From positions 1,612,001 through 1,676,000 of the forward strand of contig CP016490.1 in assembly GCA_002966495.1 (NCBI GenBank): a stretch of DNA of 64,000 nt, given 5' to 3'. Position 1 is the stretch's first letter, and each line of letters starts with the position of its first letter. Position numbers and translations under genes: made by a program. This stretch comes from Halomonas sp. GFAJ-1. Its GTDB lineage: Bacteria > Pseudomonadota > Gammaproteobacteria > Pseudomonadales > Halomonadaceae. Positions 50,876 through 60,035 of the stretch are shown piece by piece. The notes beneath the pieces were generated by a model, which was not told the origin of the DNA, made no database searches, and saw nothing but the letters and a program-made list of their open reading frames with translations.

Positions 50876-52519
50876 ATGAACGAGAAGCCGCTACTAAGAC
50901 GATGGGCGATGGGCGCAGCGCTATGTTTGGCGCTAACCCAATCGCCTTACGCGCTCACCACTGCTTATGCATCATCAGGTAATGCACCGCTGCAGCAAGC
51001 ATTGGCGCAGCAGTTAGCTGAAACCAGTCACCGCCTACCTGTGGCGGCGTTCTATCAACACAAAGAGGGCGAGCCTGCGTGGCAAACAAAAGCGGCCGTT
51101 GAGGCATTAGTCAGTGCGCTAAATAGCCTTGAAAGTGATGGCTTAACCCCCAGAGATTACGCTGCGCATACGTTGCTCGACGATTTTCACTTTAGCCAGC
51201 AAGCGGGAGAGTCGGCCCAGGCGAGGTTTGAACTCAAGGCGACCCAGTCACTTCTTCTAGCGTTAGATCACCTTGGTCGTGGCAAGGTAGACCCGCGTGA
51301 TATGGAAACCAACTGGGAACTGCCGCGTCCGGAAAACCGTTACTCCATGCTGCGTGTTGTACACGCGGTTGAGGACAGTGACATAGAGCGTGCCCTCACT
51401 TTAGCCCGTCCCACCACCCCCGCATATGCTCAGCTCCGCGAGATGCTAAGCCAGTATCGCCATCTCGAATCCCAAGGCAGTGCCCCCCATTTAGCCGGTA
51501 GAGAAACGTCGTTGCGCCGAGATGATACAGGTGACGATGTGGCCGTACTGCGCCAGCGGCTGGCGCTATGGGGAGATGCTGGCTTATTGGCTGCTGATAG
51601 CAGTGCGTATCCCATGATTGGGGTTCAGTCTTCCGTTCGTGACCCCCGCCACTTTGATGCTGAGCTTGAAAGCGCCGTTAAACGCTTCCAGCGACGTCAC
51701 CAGCTGCAAGCCGATGGCATTGTGGGCGAGCAAACACGCTTAGCCCTGAACACACCGGTGGGCTCACGGATTGATCAATTGCGGGTGAATTTAGAGCGGG
51801 CGCGTTGGATTGGGACAAACCTCACGTCCGAGCCGCAGGTGTGGGTAGACATTGCTGGCTACCGTCTGCACTACCTCCGGCCTAACGGCGAGCGCTGGGA
51901 TGCCCGGGTAGTGGTAGGTACCCCGCGGCGTGAAACGCCCATTATTCACTCTTCTATAAGCCACTTAACGGTTAACCCTAGCTGGACAATTCCCCCGACC
52001 ATTATGCGTGAAGATGTCTTGCCCCGGGTGCGGCAGGATCCCAGCTATTTAGCGCAGCAGAATATTCAGGTATTAAGCCATAGTGGCGAGCGCCTAGATG
52101 CAGATACCATTGATTGGCAGCGCCCAGGCGGCGTTATGCTGCGCCAAGTGGCAGGTCGATCTAATCCCCTTGGCCGCGTGGTGGTCCGCTTCCCAAATAA
52201 CGATATGATTTACCTTCACGATACACCGGCGACAGGCTTGTTTCAGCGGCAGCAGCGGGCGCTCAGCTCTGGCTGTGTGCGGGTGGAGGGCGTGTTAGAG
52301 TTTGCGCAAATGTTGCTGCAGGACAGCGGCAGCCGTCACCAGCTCTCTTCGCTGATGAACAGTAGCGCCAGTGACCGTAATGTTAATCTGCCACAGCGTA
52401 TCCCGGTCGCGTTGCACTATCTCACGGCTTGGCCAAATGCCCAGGGGGAGGTGGAATTTCGTGATGATATTTACCGCCGGGATGCGCTGTTACTCAGTGC
52501 TTTGGCGAAAACTAGCTAG
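50876..52519 (+). CDS. L,D-transpeptidase (LdtD/YcbB-like)
   Basis: 547 residues from ATG 50876, with AAGGAGGGG upstream. Signal peptide (about 1-30), an N-terminal scaffold domain, a peptidoglycan-binding domain (about 200-305, ending in RFQRRHQLQADGIVG) and the YkuD domain with HDTPATGLF followed by SSGCVRVEG, giving the catalytic His and Cys. YcbB-type enzymes form meso-DAP 3-3 cross-links in the periplasm and confer beta-lactam tolerance. Length and order fit YcbB. Confidence 0.93.
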   Translation: MNEKPLLRRWAMGAALCLALTQSPYALTTAYASSGNAPLQQALAQQLAETSHRLPVAAFYQHKEGEPAWQTKAAVEALVSALNSLESDGLTPRDYAAHTLLDDFHFSQQAGESAQARFELKATQSLLLALDHLGRGKVDPRDMETNWELPRPENRYSMLRVVHAVEDSDIERALTLARPTTPAYAQLREMLSQYRHLESQGSAPHLAGRETSLRRDDTGDDVAVLRQRLALWGDAGLLAADSSAYPMIGVQSSVRDPRHFDAELESAVKRFQRRHQLQADGIVGEQTRLALNTPVGSRIDQLRVNLERARWIGTNLTSEPQVWVDIAGYRLHYLRPNGERWDARVVVGTPRRETPIIHSSISHLTVNPSWTIPPTIMREDVLPRVRQDPSYLAQQNIQVLSHSGERLDADTIDWQRPGGVMLRQVAGRSNPLGRVVVRFPNNDMIYLHDTPATGLFQRQQRALSSGCVRVEGVLEFAQMLLQDSGSRHQLSSLMNSSASDRNVNLPQRIPVALHYLTAWPNAQGEVEFRDDIYRRDALLLSALAKTS

Positions 52520-52595
52520 TGCTTCTTAATATCGCGTTACTTCGTGTCTCAGGTTATGACGTGACGAGAGCCAGTAGTTTTACCCGCTATAAACC

Positions 52596-52626
52596 ATAAA
52601 CGCCGCCCACTAGGGGCGGCGTTTAT
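52596..52626. terminator. Perfect 13-bp bidirectional terminator
   Basis: ATAAACGCCGCCC (52596-52608) pairs perfectly with GGGCGGCGTTTAT (52614-52626). It lies between the convergent LdtD-like gene and the M23 peptidase gene. Confidence 0.88.
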
Positions 52627-52650
52627 GCTAGCTATTTATACACCAGTTGC

Positions 52651-54306
52651 TTATTGGCTACTCTCTTCACGCTGGTAACCGGCTACGTTAACGGGGCCTG
52701 TCTCGCCACTTTCAAGTGCTGCAAGTACCGGCTCAGCGTGGCGCTGGAACGCAATCAGCGTATCACCGCTTAGGCTAGTGTTCTCAGGCAGGTCCACGGT
52801 CATGGCGTTAACCGGCGTATTATTGACGATGACTTCGTAGTGAAGGTGAGGGCCGGTGCTACGCCCAGTGTTGCCGGAAAGGGCGATACGCTCACCCATT
52901 TCTACACGCTCACCTTGGCTGACGAGAGGTCGAGACAGGTGTAAATAACGTGTCCGGTATCCGTTGTCATGGCGAACCACAATATAGCGGCCTGCGGCGT
53001 GGTGGTTGCCTACGCGCTCAACTCGACCGTTTGCAGGTGCAATGATTGGCGTGCCAATTGGCATCGCAAAGTCGGTTCCATTATGAGGGCTAACGCGACC
53101 AGTCACCGGGTGCAAGCGGCGAGGGTTAAAGTGGGAGCTAAGGCGATAGTTGCCTTCAAACGGATAACGGGCGAAAGCTGGATCCAGGCTGTTGCCTTCC
53201 GGCGTATAAAAATTATTGTCGGTGGCGTTACGCACGACCGTTAAATCCATACGCTCGCCGTCGTATTTAACGGCCAGTACGCGGGAGTCGAGCGTTTCTC
53301 CGCCGATCATGTCCGACTCAACGAGCACCTGGAAACGGTCGCCCCGGCGGCTATCACGACGAAAATCGAGTTTCTTTTCAAGCAACCGAGTAAGCTCGGT
53401 AACGGAACTGCTGGTTAGGCCGGTTGCCTGAGCGGAGCGCGCAAAGCTACCGCTTACGCTGCCCGCGTAGAGGCGCTGCACAGGCTCGCCCTGGCGCTCG
53501 ATTGTGGTAACGGCGTACTGCTCTTCTTCACGCTCTAATAAGACGCCGTCGCGGGCGTTTTTCATCATGCGTAGTGAAAGCAGGCGCTGATTTTCGTCCA
53601 GCTGATAATCGAAGCTATTACCTGCGCGCCAGTGAGTTAGCATGCGTGGGTCGGGCAAATCCTCAAGCAGCGCTAGCACTTCGCTATATCCAAGACCTAG
53701 CTTATTTTGCGCGAGTACTGCGAAGGTTTCACCAGACTCAACAATGTGCGTTTTCCACTCAGGAACGAAGGGCTCTTCTGCTGCTAATTCGAACTCGAGG
53801 AAAGAGATATCATCAAATAAGCCGTAGTCTTCGTAGGAAGTAGCATCAGCGATTTCGACTGAAGAGGCGTCGATATTGAGCATGCCACTAGACAGCGTGC
53901 CTAGTACAACAGCCATATGCAGAGCGCCGTCATCCAATTTAGCCATGGGGCTTTCACTGGTCGTCGATGCCTCAGCGCTAGCAATTACGTTCAGATCTAT
54001 ATCTAGGTCGATAATTTCTGTAGCGGCTAAGTCGCTCAGCGGGATGTGGTCTCGGGTCGCGTCGATTGCGCGGGAGGCGCGGCCGATCGCTTCTGCAACG
54101 GGTGCTCTCTCTTGGCGTAGCGATGGTACGCCCGGCGCAGAATCACTGGGCAGCGGAACTAATACGCTCTCCAGTGGGGTGTTAGGCTGGTTCAAGTCAT
54201 TGTAAGTCGTTATTAGCTTTTGTGTGCCCAGCACAGTGACCATAGTGGCCACGGGTAACAGTAATAATTTATGCGTGCGGGGCAGCGAATGAAGGATTCG
54301 CAACAT
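52651..54306 (-). CDS. M23-family murein DD-endopeptidase (MepM-like)
   Basis: 551 residues from ATG 54306 (an in-frame ATG at 54378 would add an unusual hydrophobic tail). N-terminal membrane anchor (about 10-28), OapA/LysM-like segment (THIVESGETFAVLAQNKLG, about 185-230), then the M23 domain with HNGTD (zinc His and Asp), and HLH in GPHLHYEV. Cleaves D-Ala-meso-DAP cross-links to open the sacculus during growth. Full MepM length. Confidence 0.93.
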   Translation of the reverse strand: MLRILHSLPRTHKLLLLPVATMVTVLGTQKLITTYNDLNQPNTPLESVLVPLPSDSAPGVPSLRQERAPVAEAIGRASRAIDATRDHIPLSDLAATEIIDLDIDLNVIASAEASTTSESPMAKLDDGALHMAVVLGTLSSGMLNIDASSVEIADATSYEDYGLFDDISFLEFELAAEEPFVPEWKTHIVESGETFAVLAQNKLGLGYSEVLALLEDLPDPRMLTHWRAGNSFDYQLDENQRLLSLRMMKNARDGVLLEREEEQYAVTTIERQGEPVQRLYAGSVSGSFARSAQATGLTSSSVTELTRLLEKKLDFRRDSRRGDRFQVLVESDMIGGETLDSRVLAVKYDGERMDLTVVRNATDNNFYTPEGNSLDPAFARYPFEGNYRLSSHFNPRRLHPVTGRVSPHNGTDFAMPIGTPIIAPANGRVERVGNHHAAGRYIVVRHDNGYRTRYLHLSRPLVSQGERVEMGERIALSGNTGRSTGPHLHYEVIVNNTPVNAMTVDLPENTSLSGDTLIAFQRHAEPVLAALESGETGPVNVAGYQREESSQ

Positions 54307-54378
54307 GGGTAAATGGACCGCCAGATTCGTGTAAAAAAAGTAACATAAAAGTGAATAAGCCCGAGAACCATACCCCAA

Positions 54379-54721
54379 CGAGGTTGGGGTGAATAGACTG
54401 TATATCTATCCACAAAATATACTTCCGGCAAAATGCGAAAGTATTAAGCAGAAATTACAATTTTTGAACACTGTTTGCTAACAAAAGTAACCAATTAGCA
54501 GGCGCACTAAATGGTCAGTTTTACATTATTTTCCAGACCAGGACGACGCTGGACGTTAAAGGCGTATTTATTAATGCCCAGGATTGTTGTCTCTTCTGTT
54601 ACTTGACCGATTGGCGATAATTTTTTTCAAGCAGGTACTTTTTTTAATTTCCTGGCATTCTAGTACGGTTTTTTCGAAGATTAAGCGGATTATTTCGCTG
54701 TCTAGCGTCGAGGAAATCGAA
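54379..54721. other. AT-rich intergenic region between mepM-like gene and LysR gene
   Basis: About 340 bp with no gene of its own. The only structure is TGCTAA (54476-54481) and TTAGCA (54495-54500), an inverted pair with 13 bp between, which could serve the LysR regulator. The promoters of both divergent genes must lie here. Confidence 0.4.
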
Positions 54722-55642
54722 ATGTCTCGGGTAACACTTGCACAATGGCAGATGCTGGCCGCTGTGGTTGATCATGGTGGGTTTGCGCGTGCGGCAGAAG
54801 CCGTTCATAAAAGCCCTTCAACGCTTAACCATGCAGTACATAAATTAGAAGAGCAGCTAGGTGTACAGGTATTAGAGCCTGTGGGTAGGCAGGTTCGCCT
54901 TACAGAGGCGGGTGAGTTACTGCTGCGCCGCGCGCGCCAGTTAATCGAAAGCGCTGACACACTTGAAGATGTGGCATCGCGGTTAGCGGCTGGCTTGGAA
55001 GCCGAAGTCGTCGTGGCTATTGATCAGGTTTTTCCAGCGGCTGCTCAAGCCAAAGCGCTTGAGCGCTTTTCAGAAACCTATCCCCAGGTTCGTGTTCAGC
55101 TACATGAAAGCGTCCTCAATGGGGGGATCGAGATGCTCTACGATGGCCGGGCTGACTTGGTCGTATCGGGCATAGAAGCGCAGGGTTTTTTAGGAGAGCC
55201 CTTGGCATTCGTGCGATTTGTGGCCGTGGCTCACCCAAAGCACCCGCTTCATCAGCTAGGGCGCCCGCTGGATTTACGCGATTTATCACAGCACCGTCAA
55301 CTGGTCGTGCGTGACTCCGCGTTGCGTCAATCAACGAACGCAGGATGGTTAAAAGCCGAGCAGCGCTGGACAGTGAGCCATCTTAATACCTCACTGGATA
55401 TGCTTAAGCGAGGGCTGGGTTTTGCTTGGATGCCTGAAACCCGCATTGTGGATGATCTTAGGAGTGGGCAGTTAAAACGGCTGCCGCTTGCGGCAGGTAG
55501 TATTCGTGAAGTGCCGGTGCAGATGATTTTTCGAGACCGGGATCGGGCTGGCCCAGCCGCCCACGCGATGGCGCAAGCGCTGAAGCAGGCGGTCAACGAG
55601 GAGTGCCCTAACGATTCGATTCCCTCGAATGAAACGCCGTAA
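54722..55642 (+). CDS. LysR-family transcriptional regulator
   Basis: 306 residues from ATG 54722, with GAGGAA 8 bp upstream; earlier in-frame starts encode an unrelated hydrophobic head. HTH at about 5-60 (TLAQWQMLAAVVDHGGFARAAEAVHKSPSTLNHAVHKL). The ligand domain has the LysR two-lobe pattern (FVAVAHPKHPLH). The following glutathionyl-hydroquinone reductase gene, 82 bp downstream, is a plausible target. Confidence 0.9.
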   Translation: MSRVTLAQWQMLAAVVDHGGFARAAEAVHKSPSTLNHAVHKLEEQLGVQVLEPVGRQVRLTEAGELLLRRARQLIESADTLEDVASRLAAGLEAEVVVAIDQVFPAAAQAKALERFSETYPQVRVQLHESVLNGGIEMLYDGRADLVVSGIEAQGFLGEPLAFVRFVAVAHPKHPLHQLGRPLDLRDLSQHRQLVVRDSALRQSTNAGWLKAEQRWTVSHLNTSLDMLKRGLGFAWMPETRIVDDLRSGQLKRLPLAAGSIREVPVQMIFRDRDRAGPAAHAMAQALKQAVNEECPNDSIPSNETP

Positions 55643-55724
55643 AACATCCGCTTGAGCATACAGGGGGCGAGCGTATGCTAAATGCAAGCTGCATTTAATA
55701 TACGTTCACTTCTGGAGAGCCTCG

Positions 55725-56720
55725 ATGGGATTACTTGTTAACGGCGAATGGGTTGATCAGTGGTATGACACCAAAAAGCACGGCGGCGAATTTGTGCGCG
55801 AATCTGCCCAGTTGCGCGACTGGGTAGGAAGCTCCCCGGAAGGTGCTGGGCAGAGCTACCCGGCGGAGCCAGACCGCTATCATCTTTATGTGTCGTTAGC
55901 TTGCCCATGGGCACACCGCACGCTGATTATGCGTAAGCTGAAAGGCCTTGAAGGGCTGATTGGTGTTTCTCATGTTAGCCCATTAATGCTCGATAAAGGC
56001 TGGACGTATCACCAAGATGAGGGCGCCAGTGGCGACCCGATTAATAACGCAGAATACCATCATCAGCTTTATACGCTGACCGACCCAAACTATACCGGGC
56101 GAGTGACGGTGCCTGTCCTATGGGATAAAAAGCGCAGCGCGATCGTCAATAACGAGTCGGCTGACCTGTTACGTATGCTTAATCGTGGATTTGATGCGCT
56201 AACCGGCAACGATTTAGATTTTTACCCGGAAGATCTTCGCAGCGTTATTGATGAGGTCAATGATGATGTCTACGAGCATATTAATAACGGTGTGTACAAG
56301 TCAGGTTTTGCCACAGAGCAGGGCGTGTATGAAAAGCACGTGCACGCGCTGTTTGAATCCTTGGAGCGCATCGAAAAGCGGCTGAGCGAGCATCGCTATC
56401 TCGCCGGTGAGTGGCTGACCGAAGCTGATATTCGGCTCTTTACCACGTTAATCCGCTTTGATGCTGTCTATTACGGCCACTTCAAGTGTAACTTCAACCG
56501 TATTGAAGACTATCCTAGTTTGGCTAACTATGTGCGCGAGCTTTATCAATGGCCAGGCGTGGCGGAAACGGTCAACATGGATCATATCAAGCGCCACTAC
56601 TATTACAGCCACGACACCATCAACCCAACTCGCATTGTGCCCGCTGGCCCGCTGCTCGATTTTGAGCGCCCCCATGATCGGGAGCGGCTTCCAGGGCAGG
56701 GCATCCGCCGCCACGGGTAA
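55725..56720 (+). CDS. yqjG: Glutathionyl-hydroquinone reductase
   Basis: 331 residues. Xi-class glutathione transferase: catalytic Cys60 in LACPWAHRT, with the C-terminal helical domain including NDDVYEHINNGVYKSGFA and the RFDAVYYGHFKCN stretch. It reduces glutathionyl-hydroquinones using GSH, helping detoxify quinones. Length as E. coli YqjG. The LysR gene upstream may control it. Confidence 0.93.
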   Translation: MGLLVNGEWVDQWYDTKKHGGEFVRESAQLRDWVGSSPEGAGQSYPAEPDRYHLYVSLACPWAHRTLIMRKLKGLEGLIGVSHVSPLMLDKGWTYHQDEGASGDPINNAEYHHQLYTLTDPNYTGRVTVPVLWDKKRSAIVNNESADLLRMLNRGFDALTGNDLDFYPEDLRSVIDEVNDDVYEHINNGVYKSGFATEQGVYEKHVHALFESLERIEKRLSEHRYLAGEWLTEADIRLFTTLIRFDAVYYGHFKCNFNRIEDYPSLANYVRELYQWPGVAETVNMDHIKRHYYYSHDTINPTRIVPAGPLLDFERPHDRERLPGQGIRRHG

Positions 56721-56753
56721 TCTATGCCTATAGGCGTTGTTAAATAGCAAAAG

Positions 56754-56779
56754 GGCCACCCAAAACGGGTGGCCTTTTT
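56754..56779 (+). terminator. Terminator of the hydroquinone reductase gene
   Basis: GGCCACCC-AAAAC-GGGTGGCC followed by five T; AAAA precedes the stem, so it also serves the convergent PRC-barrel gene. Confidence 0.9.
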
Positions 56780-56827
56780 GCTGGTGCTTAAAGGTCTTAC
56801 TAACCTTTCTAAGGAGGAGGGAGCTCC

Positions 56828-57307
56828 TTAATCCTGATTTACCGCATCACGGGTGGACTGCCAAGCGCTCTGGGCGCCATCGCGGGTTGTTTCCCATGCG
56901 TCACGTGCGTTGGCTCTGGTCTGTTCCCACCAGTCGCGATCATAAGTAGGGAAGGACTCCACTTCTTCTGACGTGGCGTTGAGCATAACGCGATGCTCAG
57001 TGTCGCCATCACCTTCGGTGTGTGTTTCAAGAGTGAAATAATCAGTACCTACTACAATCTCTCGGCCTCCAAGACCAAGGACGGTACCGCTCTCAATGAC
57101 CAGCGCGGTGATGCGCATATCATCATCGAAAAGGATGTCGTCAACCTCGCCGATTTCTTCGCCAGAGCCATCAGCAAAATAAACCTCAGCATCCAATATG
57201 TCATCTGCGGAGTACATGCCTTGGGGCTGGTCTGAAGCCTGTGCGCCAAAGGCAAGGCTGCCCAGTAGAACGGTGCTTACGGCGGTGGTTAAAATAGATT
57301 TACGCAT
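56828..57307 (-). CDS. Secreted PRC-barrel protein with three 11-residue repeats
   Basis: 159 residues: signal peptide (1-24, cleavage after AQA), a PRC-barrel-like domain (about 30-120; YSADDILDAEVYFADG, IGEVDDILFDDD), then three tandem undecapeptides at the C-terminus (127-159) of the form W-x-x-T-R-x-x-A-x-x-A. Such repeats form an amphipathic helix with a tryptophan stripe and may bind membranes or peptidoglycan. The CsbD gene is 113 bp upstream on the same strand, both fit osmotic or envelope stress. Function unknown. Confidence 0.85.
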   Translation of the reverse strand: MRKSILTTAVSTVLLGSLAFGAQASDQPQGMYSADDILDAEVYFADGSGEEIGEVDDILFDDDMRITALVIESGTVLGLGGREIVVGTDYFTLETHTEGDGDTEHRVMLNATSEEVESFPTYDRDWWEQTRANARDAWETTRDGAQSAWQSTRDAVNQD

Positions 57308-57420
57308 AGCTTCTCTCCATGTGGCTACGGGGTATTACTTATGGCGATGCTGGTTAAAGCATGGCTTCCATCAGAGCTGTTAATTAGGGCTATTAATCAG
57401 AGCCGTTTCAGCTTCAGCGC

Positions 57421-57618
57421 TTACAGGCTGTCGGCCCAATCGTCGGCACGCTTTTCAGCCTCTTCTTTCTGAAGGCCGTACTTTTGTTGGAGTTTACCTA
57501 CCAGCTGATCTTTGCGACCACCAATTTGGTCAAGCTCATCATCAGTGAGATCACCCCAGCTTGTACGTGCTTTACCTTTAACTTCTTTCCATTTACCTTC
57601 GATTTGATCCCAGTTCAT
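57421..57618 (-). CDS. CsbD-family stress protein
   Basis: 65 residues: MNWDQIEGKWKEVKGKARTS and the helical KYGLQKEEAEKRADDW end are the CsbD family pattern. The proteins are induced by general stress or salt and are small helical solutes of unknown mechanism. Preceded by AAGGAGCG (ribosome site). Confidence 0.92.
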   Translation of the reverse strand: MNWDQIEGKWKEVKGKARTSWGDLTDDELDQIGGRKDQLVGKLQQKYGLQKEEAEKRADDWADSL

Positions 57619-57840
57619 CTCATCGCTCCTTGAAGTTGTTGAACATGCCTAAGCAACTTTCAGGTTAGACGAACAGCGAATATGTGCAAGTCTCGATTTT
57701 AATAACAGTTAATATAAAAACACTAGTCAGGAGCTGCTTGCAGTGTTAGCATGCGCGCTCCTCGCATGTGTTGACCCCTCCATCATGACGATAAGCGTTC
57801 ATTTACGTAGTTTTTAATTTGTACGTAACTGCGCTTGCGG

Positions 57841-58040
57841 GAACATCTTGCTAACTGCAGATGTTCATTGCTGTGAAGATGGCGCGCCTCCAGTATTTCA
57901 CCAAACGGGTGAAATCGGCGCAGAAGGTCGCCACAACGGTTGGCCCGCAAATAGCGGTGTTTGCTGACCGGATGCTAGGTGCGACCGGCGTCTCCGACTC
58001 CACTTATGACGATATCCGCTTACGCGGAGCCTGTTTTTTT
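57841..58040 (+). promoter_or_regulatory. Structured 5' leader of deaD with internal terminator
   Basis: Between 57619 and 58128 there is no convincing gene, but three hairpins precede deaD: GAACATCT/AGATGTTC (57841-57848 and 57859-57866), ATTTCACC/GGTGAAAT (57895-57902 and 57908-57915) and TCCGC-TTAC-GCGGA (58015-58028) followed, after GCCTG, by seven T (58034-58040). The last resembles an intrinsic terminator about 90 bp before the start. Long, structured leaders are known for cold-shock genes such as deaD. Confidence 0.6.
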
Positions 58041-58128
58041 GTTGCGTTTTTTAACGCGCATCGATTCCAGAGTCAGAGACGCTTACGATGTTTTTTGCCG
58101 GTAAAGCCGGCCTACCAAGGTGTGATTA

Positions 58129-59841
58129 ATGACCTCGACTTCTGTCGCTTCGCCGAGCTTCGGCGATCTTGCTCTGTTGCCTGCCGTTCTCTCTGCTGTT
58201 GAAGCACAAGGCTACGAAATTCCTTCGCCCATCCAGGCGCAGACTATTCCTGCGTTGTTGGAAGGCCGCGATATGCTGGGCCAAGCACAAACCGGTACCG
58301 GCAAAACCGCTGCGTTTGCACTGCCATTGTTATCGCGTTTAGAACTTACCCGTCGCGAGCCTCAAGTATTGGTTATGGCTCCGACCCGTGAGCTTGCTCA
58401 GCAGGTTGCGGCTTCGTTCAGTAAGTATGGCCAAAACCTTAAGGGTCTTGAAGTTGCGATCCTATGTGGTGGTCAAGAGTACCGTGAGCAGTTAGGTGCG
58501 CTAAAACGTGGTGCCCAAATTATCGTTGGCACCCCTGGCCGCATCATCGATCACCTTGATCGTGGCAGCTTGAAACTTGACGGCCTTTCAGCGCTCGTGC
58601 TGGATGAAGCCGATGAAATGCTGCGCATGGGCTTTATCGACGACGTAAAACGCGTGGTTGCCGATACCCCTAAAAATGCACAGCGCGTGTTCTTCTCGGC
58701 GACGTTGCCGGCAGAAATCGAGCGCATTGTTAACCGTTATCTTGTTGACCCGGTTAAGGTGGCGATTGAGTCGCGTACGACCACCGGCGAAAACATCGAA
58801 CAGCGCATTGTCCGCGTTGATGGTGGCGCAAAGCTTGAAGCCCTGGCACGTATTCTGGAAGTTGAGCCAGTTGATGGGGCCATCGTGTTTGTGCGAACCC
58901 GTGCGGCCTGTACCACGCTGGTTGAACAGCTAACGGCCCGTGGTGTTAACGCGGCAGGCCTATCGGGTGATCTCGATCAGAGCCTTCGTGAGCGCACCAT
59001 TACACGCTTGAAGCGCGGCAAAGTTGATGTGCTGATTGCGACAGACGTCGCCGCGCGTGGTCTTGACGTGGCGCGTATCACTCACGTTATTAACTACGAC
59101 CTGCCTCAGGATGCGGAAGCCTACACCCACCGTATCGGTCGTACTGGCCGTGCGGGTCGTAGCGGCATCGCGATTACTTTCGCTGGCTTCCGTGAAGGCC
59201 GCAAAGTGGGCTGGATGGAGCAGGCAACGGGGCAGAAAATGACCGAAATGCCGCTGCCTGACGAAGCCGCTATTCGTGCCCATCGCGATGAAGTGTTCCA
59301 TCACCGCGTTGTTGCAGCGCTGACCAAAGGCGCTGAAGAGCAGCGTGCGCTGGTTGAGCGCTTGGTCGAAGAGGGCCACGATGCCATCGAGCTAGCCTGT
59401 GCGTTTGCCGCCATGGCGCGTGCTGATGAAGCACCGATTGGTCGCTTACAGGCGCCGCGCAAAGAGAAGCCGATGCGTGACGGCGCACCGGCTGGTAAGC
59501 CGGGGGCTCGTCGTGAGCGTTCAAGCGCGCCTAGCGAAGGCATGACCCGCTACCGCGTTTCCGTTGGCCATAAAGATGGCGTGAAGCCAGGTCAACTGGT
59601 TGGCGCACTGGCAAACGAAGGCGGTATTGAAGGTGCGCGTATCGGTCGTATCGATATCCGCAACGCTTTCTCGGTAGTTGAACTACCCAGTGGCCTGCCT
59701 TCCACTATTCTGGCGAAAATGGCCCGTGCCCGCGTGGCCGGTCGTCCGCTAGAAATTAGCGAAGATAGCGCCCCTGAGCGTGCACCACGCCGTCGTCGTG
59801 ACGATGGTGACGCGCCGGTTCGTCGCCGCGAACGCGCTTAA
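58129..59841 (+). CDS. deaD: DEAD-box ATP-dependent RNA helicase
   Basis: 570 residues. Motifs in order: Q motif with IPSPIQAQTIPALL, AQTGTGKT (I), PTRELAQQ, TPGR, VLDEADEM (II), FSATLP (III), the RGLDVARIT segment (V) and YTHRIGRTGRAG (VI). A linker of basic residues leads to a DbpA-like RNA-binding domain (about 465-545). Unwinds RNA in ribosome assembly and mRNA decay at low temperature. The basic C-terminal tail RRRRDDGD is typical. Long structured leader upstream. Confidence 0.95.
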   Translation: MTSTSVASPSFGDLALLPAVLSAVEAQGYEIPSPIQAQTIPALLEGRDMLGQAQTGTGKTAAFALPLLSRLELTRREPQVLVMAPTRELAQQVAASFSKYGQNLKGLEVAILCGGQEYREQLGALKRGAQIIVGTPGRIIDHLDRGSLKLDGLSALVLDEADEMLRMGFIDDVKRVVADTPKNAQRVFFSATLPAEIERIVNRYLVDPVKVAIESRTTTGENIEQRIVRVDGGAKLEALARILEVEPVDGAIVFVRTRAACTTLVEQLTARGVNAAGLSGDLDQSLRERTITRLKRGKVDVLIATDVAARGLDVARITHVINYDLPQDAEAYTHRIGRTGRAGRSGIAITFAGFREGRKVGWMEQATGQKMTEMPLPDEAAIRAHRDEVFHHRVVAALTKGAEEQRALVERLVEEGHDAIELACAFAAMARADEAPIGRLQAPRKEKPMRDGAPAGKPGARRERSSAPSEGMTRYRVSVGHKDGVKPGQLVGALANEGGIEGARIGRIDIRNAFSVVELPSGLPSTILAKMARARVAGRPLEISEDSAPERAPRRRRDDGDAPVRRRERA

Positions 59842-59850
59842 GCGAGTATT

Positions 59851-59871
59851 TAGGCGCTCGATGAGCGCCTA
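59851..59871 (+). terminator. First hairpin after deaD
   Basis: TAGGCGCTC-GAT-GAGCGCCTA, 9-bp perfect stem, 10 bp after the stop codon and without a T run. Confidence 0.6.
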
Positions 59872-59895
59872 GCAATTCGCACTGAACGTGCAACA

Positions 59896-59931
59896 TCCCC
59901 CCATGCTTATTGGCATGGGGGGATTTTTTTT
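59896..59931 (+). terminator. Intrinsic terminator of deaD
   Basis: TCCCCCCATGC (59896-59906) pairs perfectly with GCATGGGGGGA (59913-59923), followed by eight T. A textbook terminator. Confidence 0.92.
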
Positions 59932-59954
59932 GGCTACCTTTATGCGCAGCGGTT

Positions 59955-60014
59955 AACTTTTTTTCTATTAACACTTTTTCTATTAACGCTCTTTCCATTA
60001 ATACTCTTCCACTA
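59955..60014. repeat. Four 15-bp tandem repeats upstream of the endonuclease V gene
   Basis: Units AACTTTTTTTCTATT, AACACTTTTTCTATT, AACGCTCTTTCCATT and AATACTCTTCCACTA follow one another without gaps. They occupy the space between the deaD terminator and the ribosome site of the next gene. The first two units differ at 2 positions, later ones more. No function evident. Confidence 0.8.
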
Positions 60015-60035
60015 ATACGCATTGAGGGAGCAAGC

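Noticed and set aside
54307..54378. Longer start of the M23 peptidase gene
   Set aside because: The added 24 residues place a second hydrophobic stretch before the normal anchor and no ribosome site is present.
57861..58202. 113-codon plus-strand open frame in the deaD leader
   Set aside because: It crosses the leader terminator and overlaps the deaD start in another frame, has no ribosome site and odd composition.
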